A stretch of 64,000 nt of DNA. It comes from Apostichopus japonicus (taxonomy: Eukaryota; Echinodermata; Holothuroidea; Aspidochirotida; Stichopodidae). Of the stretch, positions 48,601 through 63,600 are shown in pieces (the first letter of the stretch is position 1; every line of letters starts with the position of its first letter). The DNA is taken from NCBI RefSeq assembly GCF_037975245.1, contig NC_092581.1:8459501-8523500 (forward strand), in the 5' to 3' direction. Made by a program: the position numbers and the translations under genes. Below the pieces are notes generated by a model that was not told the DNA's origin, ran no database searches, and saw only the letters and a program-made list of their open reading frames with translations.

Positions 48601-51600
48601 GCTGATATTTTTAGAATAAAGTGAAAAATACTTGATCATATATGACTTCAAAAGCTGCAAAACATAACACCACTTTGCAACACTAAGCACCCTTAACTGT
48701 ATTAAACTTTCTCAAATGAAGGGAATACCTCCTCCTCTTAGGCCCTATTTCCAGGCCACAACGTTCACTACTGGAGGGTTCATGATCCAGGTGAAAACTG
48801 GGATCACCAAGCCAGAACAAATATGGAACAACAGTGACTTAAGCCGATCAAGAAAATATTGCGTGCCACAAATTTTAATGTCGTATTAGTGTTGTTTGTA
48901 TTAGTAATCCTGATGTCAAAGGTCATCACTCCCAGTGTAAGTTTAAGATTAAGATATCAAGAACAACCTGGTATTTCCTTTCACTTTCCACCATAATGGT
49001 GACCAGATTGTAACAAATTCAACATGCCATTCCAGATGGCCAGATCATTCATATAGTGAATTCTGTACCTTTCAAGAATCGAGACAATTTTTTATTTACC
49101 TCTTTCAACAAGTTCAAACAAGACAATACAATGATAAGCCAATGGCCAATCTCCGCAAAGAAGAACTTAGACCAGCTGCTGTAGTCGTCCACCCATCTCT
49201 CCTTGCCGTCACCATACCAGAGGACAGTGTCGTTGACCTCTCCGACCACGTAAAATGGCGGAGGGTTGACCAAAATGAAGCCGGTGAAAAGTGCCACAAA
49301 GATTAAATACAAAAAGAATGACCAGTAGTAAAAAATTCGGCCATAGCTTGCCCACTTGTGGTCCAAGAGACTGGTACATACAGGATGCCCCAGGAGATTA
49401 TCCCGCTTGGATTTCACCTGGTAATGGAAGAATATCAAAGGTAACGGGTTTAACTAAAAACGTTTCGTAGAGTAAATTTGTTTATTATTTTTTTTGATTA
49501 TTGTCATCTTTAATGAGGGTAGGCCTGCTCAGTGCAGAAGAACTGATTTCCAGAGGAGCCCTCAATACAAAAGATATAAACAATATCATGCAGTAAAAAA
49601 ACGGTAAACATCCAAAAGCACAAAAAGGACGGCAAAAAGATAGACAAACAAATATCAGACAGCTAAACAAAATACAAGTTTTCATATTGCGTTTAAAAAT
49701 ATTAACATTTGGCAAGCATTTCAAATTTGGGGGACGACTGTTCCACGACCTGCCTCCAGGAAATTTGAAGGACCTTTTACCATTCCCAGATCTAACATTA
49801 TTAGAGCAGCTAGATGTAGATCTGTAAATCTCTCAGTAGAATAATATTATCAGTAAGGTAATCTGGAGCCAGGCCGTGGATACATCTATACATTAGAATA
49901 TTTACTCTGCTTATTTCTGGATAATTGCAATCTACTTGCTAATATCATCTAGAAAGAGATTAAACAAGTTAAGGCATTGAGAGACAATTGATTAACTAAT
50001 TGACAGAGCAATCGATGGATGGATCAATGAAATGTAAATAGCAGAGACTTCATATATTCGAACAATAAAAACCACTAACAGCAAAGACTTCATTTATCTG
50101 AACCACAAGAACACTAATAGCAGGAACTTCATTTATCTGAACCCCCAAAACACTCCGATCAGAGACTTCATTTATCTGAACCACAAAAAACACTACAAGC
50201 AGACTTCATTTATCTGAACCCCCAAAACACTCCGATCAGAGACCTCATTTATGTGAACCTAAAAACACTAACAGTAGAGACTTCATGTATCTGAACAAAA
50301 AAACCCCACTAAGAGCAGAGACTTCCTATATCTGAACCCAAAAAACACTCCTATTAGAGACTTCATTTATCTGAACCTAAAAACACTCCGATCAGAGACT
50401 TCATTTATCTGAACCTAAAAACACTAACAGCAGAGACTTTATTTACCTTAACAAAAAAAAACACTCCGAGCAGAGACTTCCTATATCTGAACCCAAAAAC
50501 ACTCTGAGCAGATACTTCCTATATCTGAACCCCAAAACACTCCAAGCAGAGACTTCATTTATCTGAACCAACAAAACACTAACAGAAGAGACTTCATTTA
50601 TCTGAACCACAAAACAATGAGTGGGACAGAGAAGCAATACAATATATGATTACAATAAAGGATATAATATACAAGGTATTTTACAAGCTTGATCCCTTAG
50701 TTGACTAAAGAAGTGAATTACAACACTTTAACTGTGACTTGGTGGAGCTACCTATAATATTGACAATATTAGCAGTTCAAGGACAATGAATTTGACTTTT
50801 GAAAATAGCAAGATTGAGATATATAAGAAACATAGCAACTGTGAACTGATTTCTCCATTTAACAAGACAAATTGATGCACGAATGCAAAGAACAATGACA
50901 AACACGAAAGGTACTCCAGTATTATGATTGATATAGGAATAGTGCAATGCTAAATACTAGGTATTGATTCATTATAAGAAATGGAAGTAAAAGAACAATG
51001 CCTACCATAATGTAAAGAGGATGGTTAATCTTTAGAATCTCTTCGTCATCAGTGTATGCAACAGCACTACGTAACAGATCACCACTGTCAGTGAAGGGAA
51101 AATTCTCTTCCTCGGACGATGTTGCTGAGATGGACGCAGTATCTAGATATGAAAGAGAAATTCCACCATGTTTATAATTTGCTTTTGTTTGAAATTTTGT
51201 TGAAATAATGTTGAATGTTTGAAATTTTGAGCTCCAAAAATTAATTTTGAACCACTTGAATACTCAATCGTCAGTATAGTTCTCTGTTGCCAACTATCAT
51301 GAAACCATCGATCGACTGATTAATTAAATATATATGTTCACCGTTTTAATTATTGTCTCATTGAAAACATGTTCCATCCGAACCATTCCTGCAATCAATG
51401 AGTCAATGCTATTTATACTCACCATTTGAATCATCATCCCACTGACAGAACATATCATCCAACAGTTCAAACAATCGAATGTGATGCAATGAATCATTCC
51501 TGCAATCAACTAGTCAATGCAATGTATAGCCACCATTTGAATCATCATCCCACTGACAGAACATATCATCCAACAGTTCAAACAATCGAATGTGATGCAA

Positions 51601-54600
51601 TGAATCATTCCTGCAATCAACGAGTCAATGCTATGCATACTCACCATTGAATTGTCATCCCACTGACAGAACATATCATTAAAAGCAGTTCAAACACTCG
51701 AATGTGATGCACTGAATCATTCCTGCAATCAACGAGTCAATGCTATGCATACTCACCTTTTGAATCATTGTCCCACTGACAGAACTTATCATCCAACAGT
51801 TCAAACACTCGAATGTGATGCACTGAATCATTCCTGAGTCAATGCTATTTATACTCACCATTGAATTGTCATCCCACTGACAGAACATATCATTAAAAGC
51901 AGTTCAAACACTCGAATGTGATGCACTGAATCATTCCTGCAATCAACGAGTCAATGCTATGCATACTCACCTTTTGAATCATTGTCCCACTGACAGAACT
52001 TATCATCCAACAGTTCAAACACTCGAATGTGATGCACTGAATCATTCCTGAGTCAATGCTATTTATACTCACCATTGAATTGTCATCCCACTGACAGAAC
52101 ATATCATCCAACAGTTCAAACACTCGAATGTGATGCACTGAATCATTCCTGCAATCAAGGAGTCAATGCTATGCATACTCACCTTTTGAATCATCATCCC
52201 ATTGACAGAACATATCATCCAACAGTTCAAACACTCGAATGTGATGCACTGAATCATTCCTGCAATCAACGAGTCAATGCTATGCATACTCACCTTTTGA
52301 ATCATCATCCCACTGACAGAACTTATCATCCAACAGTTCAAACACTCGAATGTGATGCACTGAATCATTCCTGCAATCAACGAGTCAATGCTATGCATAC
52401 TCACCTTTCGAATCATCATCCCACTGACAGAACATATCATCCAACAGTTCAAACACTCGAATGTGATGCACTGAATCATTCCTGCAATCAACGAGTCAAT
52501 GCTATGCATACTCACCTTTCGAATCATCATCCCACTGACAGAACATATCATCCAACAGTTCAAACACTCGAATGTGATGCACTGAATCATTCCTGCAATC
52601 AACAAGTCAATGCTATTTATACTCACCATTGAATTGTTCATCCCACTGACAGAACATATCATCCAACAATTCAAAAACTTGAATGTGATGCACTGAATCA
52701 TTCCTGCAATCAACGAGTCAATGCTATTTATACTCACCTTTTGAATCATTGTCCCACTGACAGAACATATCATCCAACAGTTCAAACACTTGAATGTGTT
52801 GCAAAGAATCATTCCTGCAATCAACGAGTCAATGCTATGCATACTCACCTTTTGAATCATCATCCCACTGACAGAACATATCATCCAACAGTTCAAACAC
52901 TTGAATGTGTGGCAATGAATCATTCCTGCAATCAACGAGTCAATGCTATTTCTACTCACCATTTGAATCATCATCCCACTGACAGAACATATCATCCAAC
53001 AGTTCAAAAACTTGAATGTGATGCACTGAATCATTCCTGCAATCAACGAGTCAATGCTATTTATACTCACCTTTTGAATCATCGTCCCACTGACAGAACA
53101 TATCATCCAACAGTTCAAACACTTGAATGTGTTGCAATGAATCATTCCTGCAATCAATGGTCAATGCTATTTCTACTCACCGTTTGAATCATCATCCCAC
53201 TGACAGAACATATCATCCAACAGTTCATAGTCAAATGTGATGCAATAATTCTTGTGTTCTCTTGGCTGGTCGTTCTCTGTCAGACAGCGGTTTAGCACAA
53301 CTTCTGCAACATCTATGAAAATAAAGATTAAATGAGGGTCACATAAAGACTAAAGAACCTTAATTTCAAGAAAATTCAAAGCCTTTAATAACACAGAAAC
53401 CATTCATAAAAACTCACAAATGCTTTCAGCAATTTCACTTGTGTATCACATTTTTTTTTTATTCTTTTGATGTCAATAATCCTATTGGAAACACAACTAA
53501 ACACAAAGGACTTAGATAAAAATCTGTCCAAGTGCATCCACATTTTACAAAGTTTTAAACCAGAATTAAAAAATATTGCAGTCAACCTTTTGCAGAATTG
53601 CAAACCTGCTTTACCATATCAGACTGACTAAATCTCCAAAAATATGATTTGTTCTCATTTACTTAATGCCTTGACACAAAGAAGAAAAAGAGTCCTAGGA
53701 TAGTTTTGCTTGAGCTTTTGAAATTGGCCAAAAACCTACAGAGATATTACGTTTTACTTATGGTCAAATTGCCTTCACCCACCTGGCATTCTTCTTATAA
53801 GCTTTCTGAATGGTGTTGTCCTTATTCCAGACACTGGGTCCGAGCTCACAGAACGCATGGCATCTAGCCACTGCTTGTGGTTGATAATGGCCAAGCAAAC
53901 TTCCCTGATAGAGACAAAAACATAATCAAATTAACAAGTAGGTAGTTAGCATCAAACAACCTACAAGGAGGTAGTTAGCATCAAACAACTTACAAGGAGG
54001 TAGTTAGCATCAAACAACTTACAAGGAGGTAGTTAACATCAAACAACTTACAAGGAGGTAGTTAACATCAAACAACTTACAAGGAGGTAGTTAGCATCAA
54101 ACAACTTACAAGGAGGTAGCTAGCATCAAACAACTTACAAGGAGGTAGTTAGCATCAAACAACTTACAAGGAGGTAGTTAGCATCAAACAACTTACAAGG
54201 AGGTAGTTAGCATCAAACAACTTACAAGGAGGTAGTTAGCATCAAACAACTTACAAGGAGGTAGTTAGCATCAAGCAACTTACAAGGAGGTAGCTAGAAT
54301 CAAACAACTTACAAGGAGGTAGTTAGCATCAAACAACTTACAAGGAGGTAGTTAGCATCAAACAACTTACAAGGAGGTAGTTAGCATCAAGCAACTTACA
54401 AGGAGGTAGCTAGAATCAAACAACTTACAAGGAGGTAGTTAGCATCAAACAACTTACAAGGAGGTAGTTAGCATCAAACAACTTACAAGGAGGTAGTTAG
54501 CATCAAACAACTTACAAGGAGGTAGTTAGCATCAAACAACTTACAAAGAGGTAGTTAGCATCAAACAACTTACAAGTAGGTAGCTAGAATCAAACAACTT

Positions 54601-57600
54601 ACAAGGAGGTAGTTAGCATCAAACAACTTACAAGGAGGTAGTTAGCATCAAACAACTTACAAAGAGGTAGTTAGCATCAAACAACTTACAAGTAGGTAGC
54701 TAGAATCAAACAACTTACGAGGAGGTAGTTAGCATCAAACAACTTACAAGGAGGTAGTTAGCCATCAAACACATAAAACGTTTAGCTTACAATTTGCTTC
54801 ACACTGATCTTAAAGTGACCAGCTCTTAGTGATCCACATAGTTATTATTTTCATAGAAACGAGTCAAATTGTGTTGTGGTAATGGGCCAATTAGCGGTAG
54901 GCATTTGGGGTATTCTCTGTGATGAAAGAGTACATAAGGAGACTGTCACAATGCACTGTTTACAGCCAATCAGACTCAGTTATTTGACTATTTACTGTGA
55001 TGTTAGACTTTACCAGGAGACTGTCACAATGCATGGTTTACAGCCAATCAGAGTCAGTTATTTAACTATTCTCTGTGATGTAAGAGTACACCAGGAGACT
55101 ATCACAATGCACTGTTTACAGTACAGCCAATGCAGAAGCAGCTATTTGACTATTTACTGTGATGCTAGACTACAGCAGGAGACTGTCACAATGCATTGTT
55201 TACAGTCTAGCCAGTCAGAGTCAGTTATTTGACTATTCACTGTGATGCTAAACGATACCAGGAGACTGCCACAACACATGGTTTACAGCCAATCAGAGTC
55301 AGTGATTTAACTATTCTCTGTGATGTAAGAGTACACCAGGAAACTATCACAATGCACTGATTACAGTACAGCCAATCAGAAGCAGCTATTTGACTATTTA
55401 CTGTGATGCTAGACTACAGCAGGAGACTGTCACAATGCATGGTTTTCAACCAATCAGAGCCATTTGACTTTACTCAACTCAAGATGTCACACTCTGCCAG
55501 GAGCCTGTCTTACACAAGTTGACCATCCTGTTAAGATACTGGACCATCAAGAAATAAAGTAATTAATATTTATTTACTATGATCCTTTATTTTGCATATA
55601 GTATCATGTTCTTGTTGGATATAGTCTATGTTATTCATGCCATTAAAGTAAATATATGATCCTTTATTTTGCATACAGGATCATATTCTTGTTGGATACA
55701 GTCTTATGTTATTCATGCCATTTAAGCAAATATATGATCCTTTATTTTGCTTATAGGATCATGTTCTTGTTAGAAACAGTCACATGTTATTCATGCCATT
55801 AAAAGCAAGATCTCTTGAAGCTGAAGCTAGATGTACTTAAATGATCCTCCATGTGATCCTCCATGTATTTTTAATACCTGTGACCATTTTCTATGGCATA
55901 GTCCAAGCAGTTTCTGTTGCTGGCATCCTTGAGAGATACATCAGCTTGTGACTTGAGGAGCAGTTTGACCATCTCCACGTGTCCATTCATTGAGGCCAGA
56001 TGGAGTGGGGTGACCTTGAATTCAGAAATCATAAATAAATGATCAGAGGTCTTGATAAATTATGTTCATGATATTACACTGTTTTGAGAGAACACCAAAT
56101 GTTTGGTGTTGTAACAAATTGAAAAAGAGGTATCAGTCTTTCAATGAATCTCATTACCAATCAGTAATATCTCTAGTTGTCACAGTTTGTAGTCTTTTAA
56201 ACAGGAGAATCAAAATGTTCTCCACTTCTCTTTCGTTCATTTACCTAGTTCAGCCGGATTTGATCGACTTGTTTAATTCTTCTCTATAAACAATTTTATG
56301 CAACAAGCGTAAAAATTAATTTAGCTATAGCCAATGAGCAGCATGAGACATAGCAATTAACCTAGTTTTACACTGCTATAAGATCAAAATAAAAGATAGA
56401 TGTATGTGTTTAATATGTCAAATCTCCTTTGTGAAATCATAGTGGAATTATTTCTACACCAGTTATGCAAAACTAGACCTAAAGCTTCATTTGTAACAGC
56501 CAATTATTCCTAAAAAGTTTAAAAATGGCTGATTTGAACAATTATTAGAACAAAAATACGATCTAATTAATAAGATGTCACGCTACAAGTAGGTGTGGAC
56601 TGAATAGAGTTAATACTGACCTTAGCTTTGTCTGTAGGGTCCACGGGGCAGTCAGCATCTAGCAACACTCTGGCACTTTTAACCCAGCCTCTGGAGGCAG
56701 CACAATCCAATGGCGTCCAAAGTGACTGATTTCTGAACAAATTTAAAGAAAACCAAAGTATTGGTTCATACAAAAGAAATCCTTTTTTAATTTCTACACA
56801 CTGTTTGTTAATATGAGGTAAGACTTTCATTTCATATTGTTCTAGGGTACACAAATTCAAATCCAAAGCAGTGACTTTATAGGAAAGGGGCAATCGTTCG
56901 GACAGCGAGATAATGGGTGTCTTTGTATCATAACATCTTCAATTTAGCTAATGAAGTGTACACATATTAAATATTATATTGCTGCAATGATAATAACAAA
57001 TGTTTGAAATATTGAGAATCCTGTTGCATTTAAAATCATACATCTACAACAACATCAGTGCTTTTATCAGCCTCGATGGCACAAGGTTCCGATATGGGTA
57101 ACACTGTAAACAGGATAGTCACATGACTATGAGGTGAAAGTCCCTGGTATTTGAGAGTAATTTTATGTCCAACTTTTTTAGTCAAACCTCACTTTGAATA
57201 ACAAGGGTGTAAGTCAAACCTCACTTTGAATACCACAGGTGTTAGGAAAACCTCACTTTGAATACCACAGGTGTTAGGAAAACCTCACTTTGAATACCAG
57301 GGGTGTAAGTCAAACCTCACTTTGAATACCAAGGGTGTAAGTCAAACCTCACATTGAATACCAGGGGTGTAAGTCAAACCACACTTTGAATACCAGGGGT
57401 GTAAGTCGAACCTCACTTTGAATACCAGGGGTGTAAGTCGAACCTCACTTTGAATACCAGGGTGTTAGTCAAACCTCACTTTGAATACCAGGGGTGTTAG
57501 TCAAACCTCACTTTGAATACCAAGGGTGTAAGTCAAACCTCACTTTGAATACCAGGGGTGTTAGTCAAACCTCACTTTGAATACCAAGGGTGTTAGTCAA

Positions 57601-60600
57601 ACCTCACTTTGAATACCAGGGGTGTAAGTCAAAAGTCATTTGACATCTGACTCCTCCCACGTAACTGTTGTTACCCAAATAATTTAAATTATTAATAGAC
57701 TACTACTACAGGACAGGAGAGAAGTTGGACTGTTTGATGGTAATCCTGACCTTGCCTGGATATCCGCTCCAGCACCGATTAGACAGTCCACTGCTTTCGA
57801 GTGACCCTCTAGGGCTGCCAGATGGAGAGGAGTGTTAGAAAATTCATCCTCATCGTTCACAGTGCTCTCGTCCCTCTTCACAAACTCTAAGATACAGCTG
57901 CGATAAATAATGTGAAAACAAAAACAAGCTTAACTATTGCGAAGGTTTAGGTCCATGATTCAGGACCTCCCATGAGGACCAAGCCACCCCCCCGCCAGAC
58001 CCCAAACCCTCAGAATCGATGCTCGGAATGTCTGACAGCTAGATTGGACTATGGACTAGATTTCAAAGACACCAACCAGTTTCCAAAACCGTGGATATAT
58101 TTTCTAATGTCTGGGAAAATGTGAACCATCAAAATGTTTTCAGACTCACTTTGGGGTGCGTCCTATACTTTGTAACTCTAAACAGACATACCCACATTGA
58201 TTTATAGGAATGAGCCAAATGTAATGTTTCCGAGGCAATATCATTAGAGCTGTTTCTTTACATCTCCTAGATTTCCAGTAACAGTAATTCACATATTCCT
58301 CATGAAATGCACTTCACTTAAAACCATGTCAAAAACATCCTAAAACTGTAAAAGCCATACCTCTTAATAATTTATCAATATTTCAGTTATGCACAGTGAT
58401 CATCAATAAAGAAAACCTTTTCAAATCAAAGCATCTTGTTGAAATATCTGTTTCTTATACACGTGTTAGAAGTTAGAACAGCTGAACTCAAAAATTATCT
58501 AGGACCACTGACAATGCGATTTAAACATTGAGATATAAACAAAGCCAAATTAAGATTACTTCCTTTCATCACAATGGTATAATTACCCATAATTCCCATC
58601 TTTGGCTTTAGATTAAAAGGGATCATACTAGTCCTAACAAGAAGGCAAAACCTAACACCATTTCTACTGCGTTTGAGGAAATTGGTAGCTGGAAGTTATT
58701 TTTGTTTTGTATTATGACAGACAAATCAGAGACCGTGTAAATTAAATAGCTGAACAAAACCATCAACTTTTAAGGTACTCTAATTTTATCGATATTCTTT
58801 ACTCTCGACAAACAAGTTGAGGGCTGTCAACATCGCATCATCAGAATTCCAACTACTTCAAGACTACAGCCAAAAACTTATTGCAAAATGTGTTTTAGAA
58901 CACATGTGAGCTAGTTCAATTTATGAACAAGTTTTTCTCTCACTTGACATGTCCATTCTGTGCCGCCATGTGTAATGGGGTCAACTCGTCCTCATTCTTA
59001 GCATCAACATCCGCTCCTGACTCCAGCAATAACTGTTTCAAAGAGAGAGAGATAAATGCAGGTTGTATGACCAAGCCTCGCCCTTAAATGACAGGGGGAG
59101 GGGAGGGGGAAGGGGAGGAGGCACACACAGTTTGCAAACTATTAGTAAAAGAAAACTTCAGAACATTTTCATATTAATATTAGATGACTAGAAAATTACA
59201 AAACAAAACGTTACCAATGAATATGCTGGTCAAATTTACAGGTTATAAAGGGGAATGAAACCCCCCCACCGCCCCCCACCCACTCCTCACCTCATCCCTC
59301 CCAATAAGTTGTAAGCAGTAAGTATATGATAATGACTTCTGTGGGCAAAACTTTGGCAAGCTTTCATTCAATATTGCTGGATGTAATCTTTAATACTAGT
59401 TGCTTTTGACAGGAGGATCAGGGTTAAGAGTGAGGGTTGTATGATTTGAACTTGGATCAACAAAGCAATGTACAATGGGGGGTCGTTGATGGGGAAAGGG
59501 GGGGACCAGATGAAGGAGGATACATTCACAAGCTTACACCTTGTTCTTAGTGTGCATTACACACCTTAATGATTGCAAGGAAACCCTTTTCACTCGCAAC
59601 GTGCAGAGCTGTGCTGTCATAACGGTCACTTTTGTCAATCAGTTCTTTAGCTCCCTTATGGTCCAGGAGGACCTGTGGAAGAAGAAATTATTTACACTCA
59701 AATGAAAAGTATTTAAATAACCATCAAAACACTTTACACTACCCACACATTTACATCAAAATTTCCAACTTCCAGCACAGAGGCTGGAACAGCTTTAATG
59801 ACTAATTAAATAATTTTGAGAGAAAAAATAAAACTTTGTGACTTCAGGGATGCCAAGCCCGTCAACAGGTAGCCATGGCTGGTACCATTTCAGTGACTAA
59901 TAACACAATTTTCAAAGGGTGCTCTATCAACAAAGGCTGGGGTGGGCAACCTACGGGCCACGGGCCACATGCAGCCCGCCAGGAATTTGCGGCCTGTGAG
60001 ATATCTTAAGAAAAAGAAAAACATCAATCTATTTTGCTGCTTAAAATTTATCGTCACTATAATGATGCTATCAGGTAGGTCTATTATCCCCATTAATTAT
60101 CAACTGTACTGTATTAACATTATGTTTTTGTGAATACAGATTAACTGCACACACCTATTGCTTGAAAGTCCTCGGAATCAAAGGTTAGGTTAGGTGCGCC
60201 CCAGTCAATTTTTCACTCCTTATATCTGGCCCATTCATTCAAACAGGTTGCCCAATCCTGAACTAAGGTATCCAATGCTAAAGTTGGGCCAAACACAAGC
60301 AAAACCAGAAAGTCAAGAGGCATATAGTGATTCCTTGCCACATGTTCAGTGTATGAGAACATTTACTGTACAATGTACACATTAAATTCTTACGCTGGAT
60401 TCACGTACCGATAGTGGTGCTTGACCAAGTTTTAATCTTGGAGCTAATATTGTGATAACAAGCCCTGGTTTCACACTCTCACATCTGTTGACCTTCCAGT
60501 GACATTTTGAGTACTCAATGAGGCAGAACCACATACCATTTATCTGTCTAAGTTATAGTGTTTACAGTATTTTCAGACTTTGACCTCTATCGACTTTGAA

Positions 60601-63600
60601 TGACCATTGACCTCTGCAGAAATCACTCTGGATTTGCACTCAATAAGATGGATCCACACACCAAGTATAATGGTCATTCTGCATTTCACACTGTGACCTG
60701 TGTTGACCCCAAATAGCATATGCACTCTGCAGTAAACAACATGATTCTTGTAGTCACTGATGTGGGTTTAACTACTGTATCAAGTTCATTCAAACAGTAC
60801 GTTTTAAGTTATCAGGTTTACAAAGTTTCTAAACTGTGAGCTCTGTTGACCTCTAATGACCTTTAACCTCCACACAAACTTAAGATTAGCTGGTACAATG
60901 TTTACCAGCTAAGCCGTCACACACCCCCACAAACATGCCATCAACATAGAGTTCTTTTGCCGTGGGCAAAAAATGTTGAAAAAATTGTCCACAATAATGT
61001 TAAGACAACTTTGTGCTTTCTTTTCAAATTTACCTTCAGAGCATCTATTTGCCTTTCCTCTGCAGCCCAGAAGATGGCTGTTTTCTCATGTTTATCAGTT
61101 GCGTTGATGTTAGCATTGAAGCGTAGAAGGACCTCAATGGAGGCAGTGTGACCTTCACTGGCTGCGATGAGTAGAGGGGTGAAGTTATCCTTGTCTCGGC
61201 GCTCTATGGATGCCCCACTGAAATAGTGATGAAGATTCTCCTTTGTGATACTACAGTACTAAATACAGTGTTTAAATAATACAAAAATGTACAATATCCT
61301 ATTGTGCAAAACAGTTGCAACAAGTCATATAAGTTACTCAACACTTGTAAAATGACCACTAAAGTGGCAAAGAGTTCCTCATAACAAACAAGGGGTTGAA
61401 AATACAAAATTTGTTTTTAAATATTATACCTCTTCCACAGCTATTATTCAATCATACAGGACATTAAACAAAAGGAGTTAGAGCTAGAATGAGCTAGGAA
61501 TGAATGAATGGGTGCATGGAGGAGATGGGTGGATGGAAATTGGTGGATGGAGATGGGTGGAGTTGGTTGGAGATGGGTGGATGGAGATGGGTGGATGGAG
61601 ATGGGTGGAGTTGGTTGGAGATGGGTGGATGGAGATGGGTGGATGGAGATGGGTGGATGGAGATGGGTGGATGGAGATGGGTGGAGGAGTTGGTTGGAGA
61701 TGGGTGGATGGAGATGGGTGGATGGAGATGGGTGGATGGAGATGGGTGGATGGAGATGGGTGGATGGAGATGGGTGGATGGAGATGGGTGGAGGAGTTGG
61801 TTGGAGATGGGTGGATGGAGATGGGTGGATGGAGATGGGTGGATGGAGATGGGTGGAGTTGGTTGGAGGGAGATGGGTGGATGGAGATGGATGGATGGAG
61901 ATGGGTGGATGGAGATGGGTGGATGGAGATGGGTGGATGTAGATGGGTGGATGGAGATGGGTGGAGGAGTTGGTTGGAGATGGGTGGATGGAGATGGGTG
62001 GATGGAGATGGGTGGATGGAGATGGGTGGATGGAGATGGATGGATGGAGATGGGTGGATGGAGATGGGTGGATGGAGATGGGTGGATGGAGATGGGTGGA
62101 TGGAGATGGGTGGAGGAGTTGGTTGGAGATAGGAGTTGGTTGGAGATGGGTGGATGGAGATGGGTGGATGGAGATGGGTGGATGGAGATGGGTGGATGGA
62201 GATGGGTGGAGGAGTTGGTTGGAGATGGGTGGATGGAGATGGGTGGATGGAGATGGGTGGATGGAGATGGGTGGATGGAGATGGGTGGATGGAGATGGGT
62301 GGATGGAGATGGGTGGAGGAGTTGGTTGGAGATGGGTGGATGGAGATGGGTGGATGGAGATGGGTGGATGGAGATGGATGGATGGAGATGGGTGGATGGA
62401 GATGGGTGGATGGAGACGGGTGGATGGAGATGGGTGGATGGAGATGGGTGGATGGAGATGGGTGGATGGAGATGGGTGGAGGAGTTGGTTGGAGATGGGT
62501 GGATGGAGATGGGTGGATGGAGATGGGTGGATGGAGATGGGTGGAGTTGGTTGGAGATGGGTGGATGGAGATGGATGGATGGAGATGGGTGGATGGAGAT
62601 GGGTGGATGGAGATGGGTGGATGGAGATGGGTGGAGGAGTTGGTTGGAGATGGGTGGATGGAGATGGGTGGATGGAGATGGGTGGATGGAGATGGGTGGA
62701 TGGAGATGGGTGGAGGAGTTGGTTGGAGATGGGTGGATGGAGATGGGTGGATGGAGATGGGTGGATGGAGATGGGTGGAGGAGTTGGTTGGAGATGGGTG
62801 GATGGAGATGGGTGGATGGAGATAGGTGGATGGAGATGGGTGGATGGAGATGGATGGATGGAGATGGGTGGAGTTGGTTGGAGATGGGTGGATGGAGATG
62901 GGTGGATGGAGATAGGTGGATGGAGATGGGTGGATGGAGATGGATGGATGGAGATGGGTGGAGTTGGTTGGAGATGGGTGGATGGAGATGGGTGGATGGA
63001 GATGGGTGGATGGAGATGGGTGGATGGAGATGGGTGGATGGAGATGGGTGGATGGAAATGGGTGGATGGAGATGGGTGGATGGAGATGGGTGGATGGAGA
63101 TGGGTGGATGGAAATGGTGGATGGCAGTCATTATGTTATGAACAAACTAGGAGAGTTCTGAATATTTTTTTACTAACATTAGCATCTCCAGCTATTATTA
63201 ACTTGGTAACCTGCCACACAGCTTACTTAGGTGTTAACTTTTGGTATGAATACAGAATGAAAGACTGTCTTCCAGACATTCATGTATAATATTACTAATA
63301 TCAAATAATTATTTATAAACTCTAATATATAAGTAAAAAATGAGTTGTTAATGGTCCACAGATACTGACAATTAAGGTGAATAGATTTTACTGGCAATAG
63401 AAACACTGAAGGCAGTGTATAAAGTTGACGACTGGCTAACAGTACCACATACAGTGTAATTATTAACACACTACCTTCACGTTTATTTAATGAAATAGCA
63501 GCAACATTGCACTTGCGTGTGTGGTTCTAAAATAATTTGAGATAATATCAGTTACACCAATGGAATAATTTGTAAAATATGCAGTATCAAATATCAGATG

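Noticed and set aside
52069-53187. A 362-codon minus-strand frame and overlapping plus-strand frames
   Set aside because: The 111-bp unit is a multiple of three, so frames stay open by repetition. The true exon uses another frame.
53930-57635. CRISPR-like regular repeats of 29-32 bp
   Set aside because: There are no unique spacers; units are head to tail, and the context is introns of an animal gene.
61494-63289. Open frames of 448-545 codons on both strands, rich in Trp/Gly/Asp or His/Pro/Ser
   Set aside because: They are translations of the 14-bp minisatellite; a 42-base double period keeps several frames open at once.
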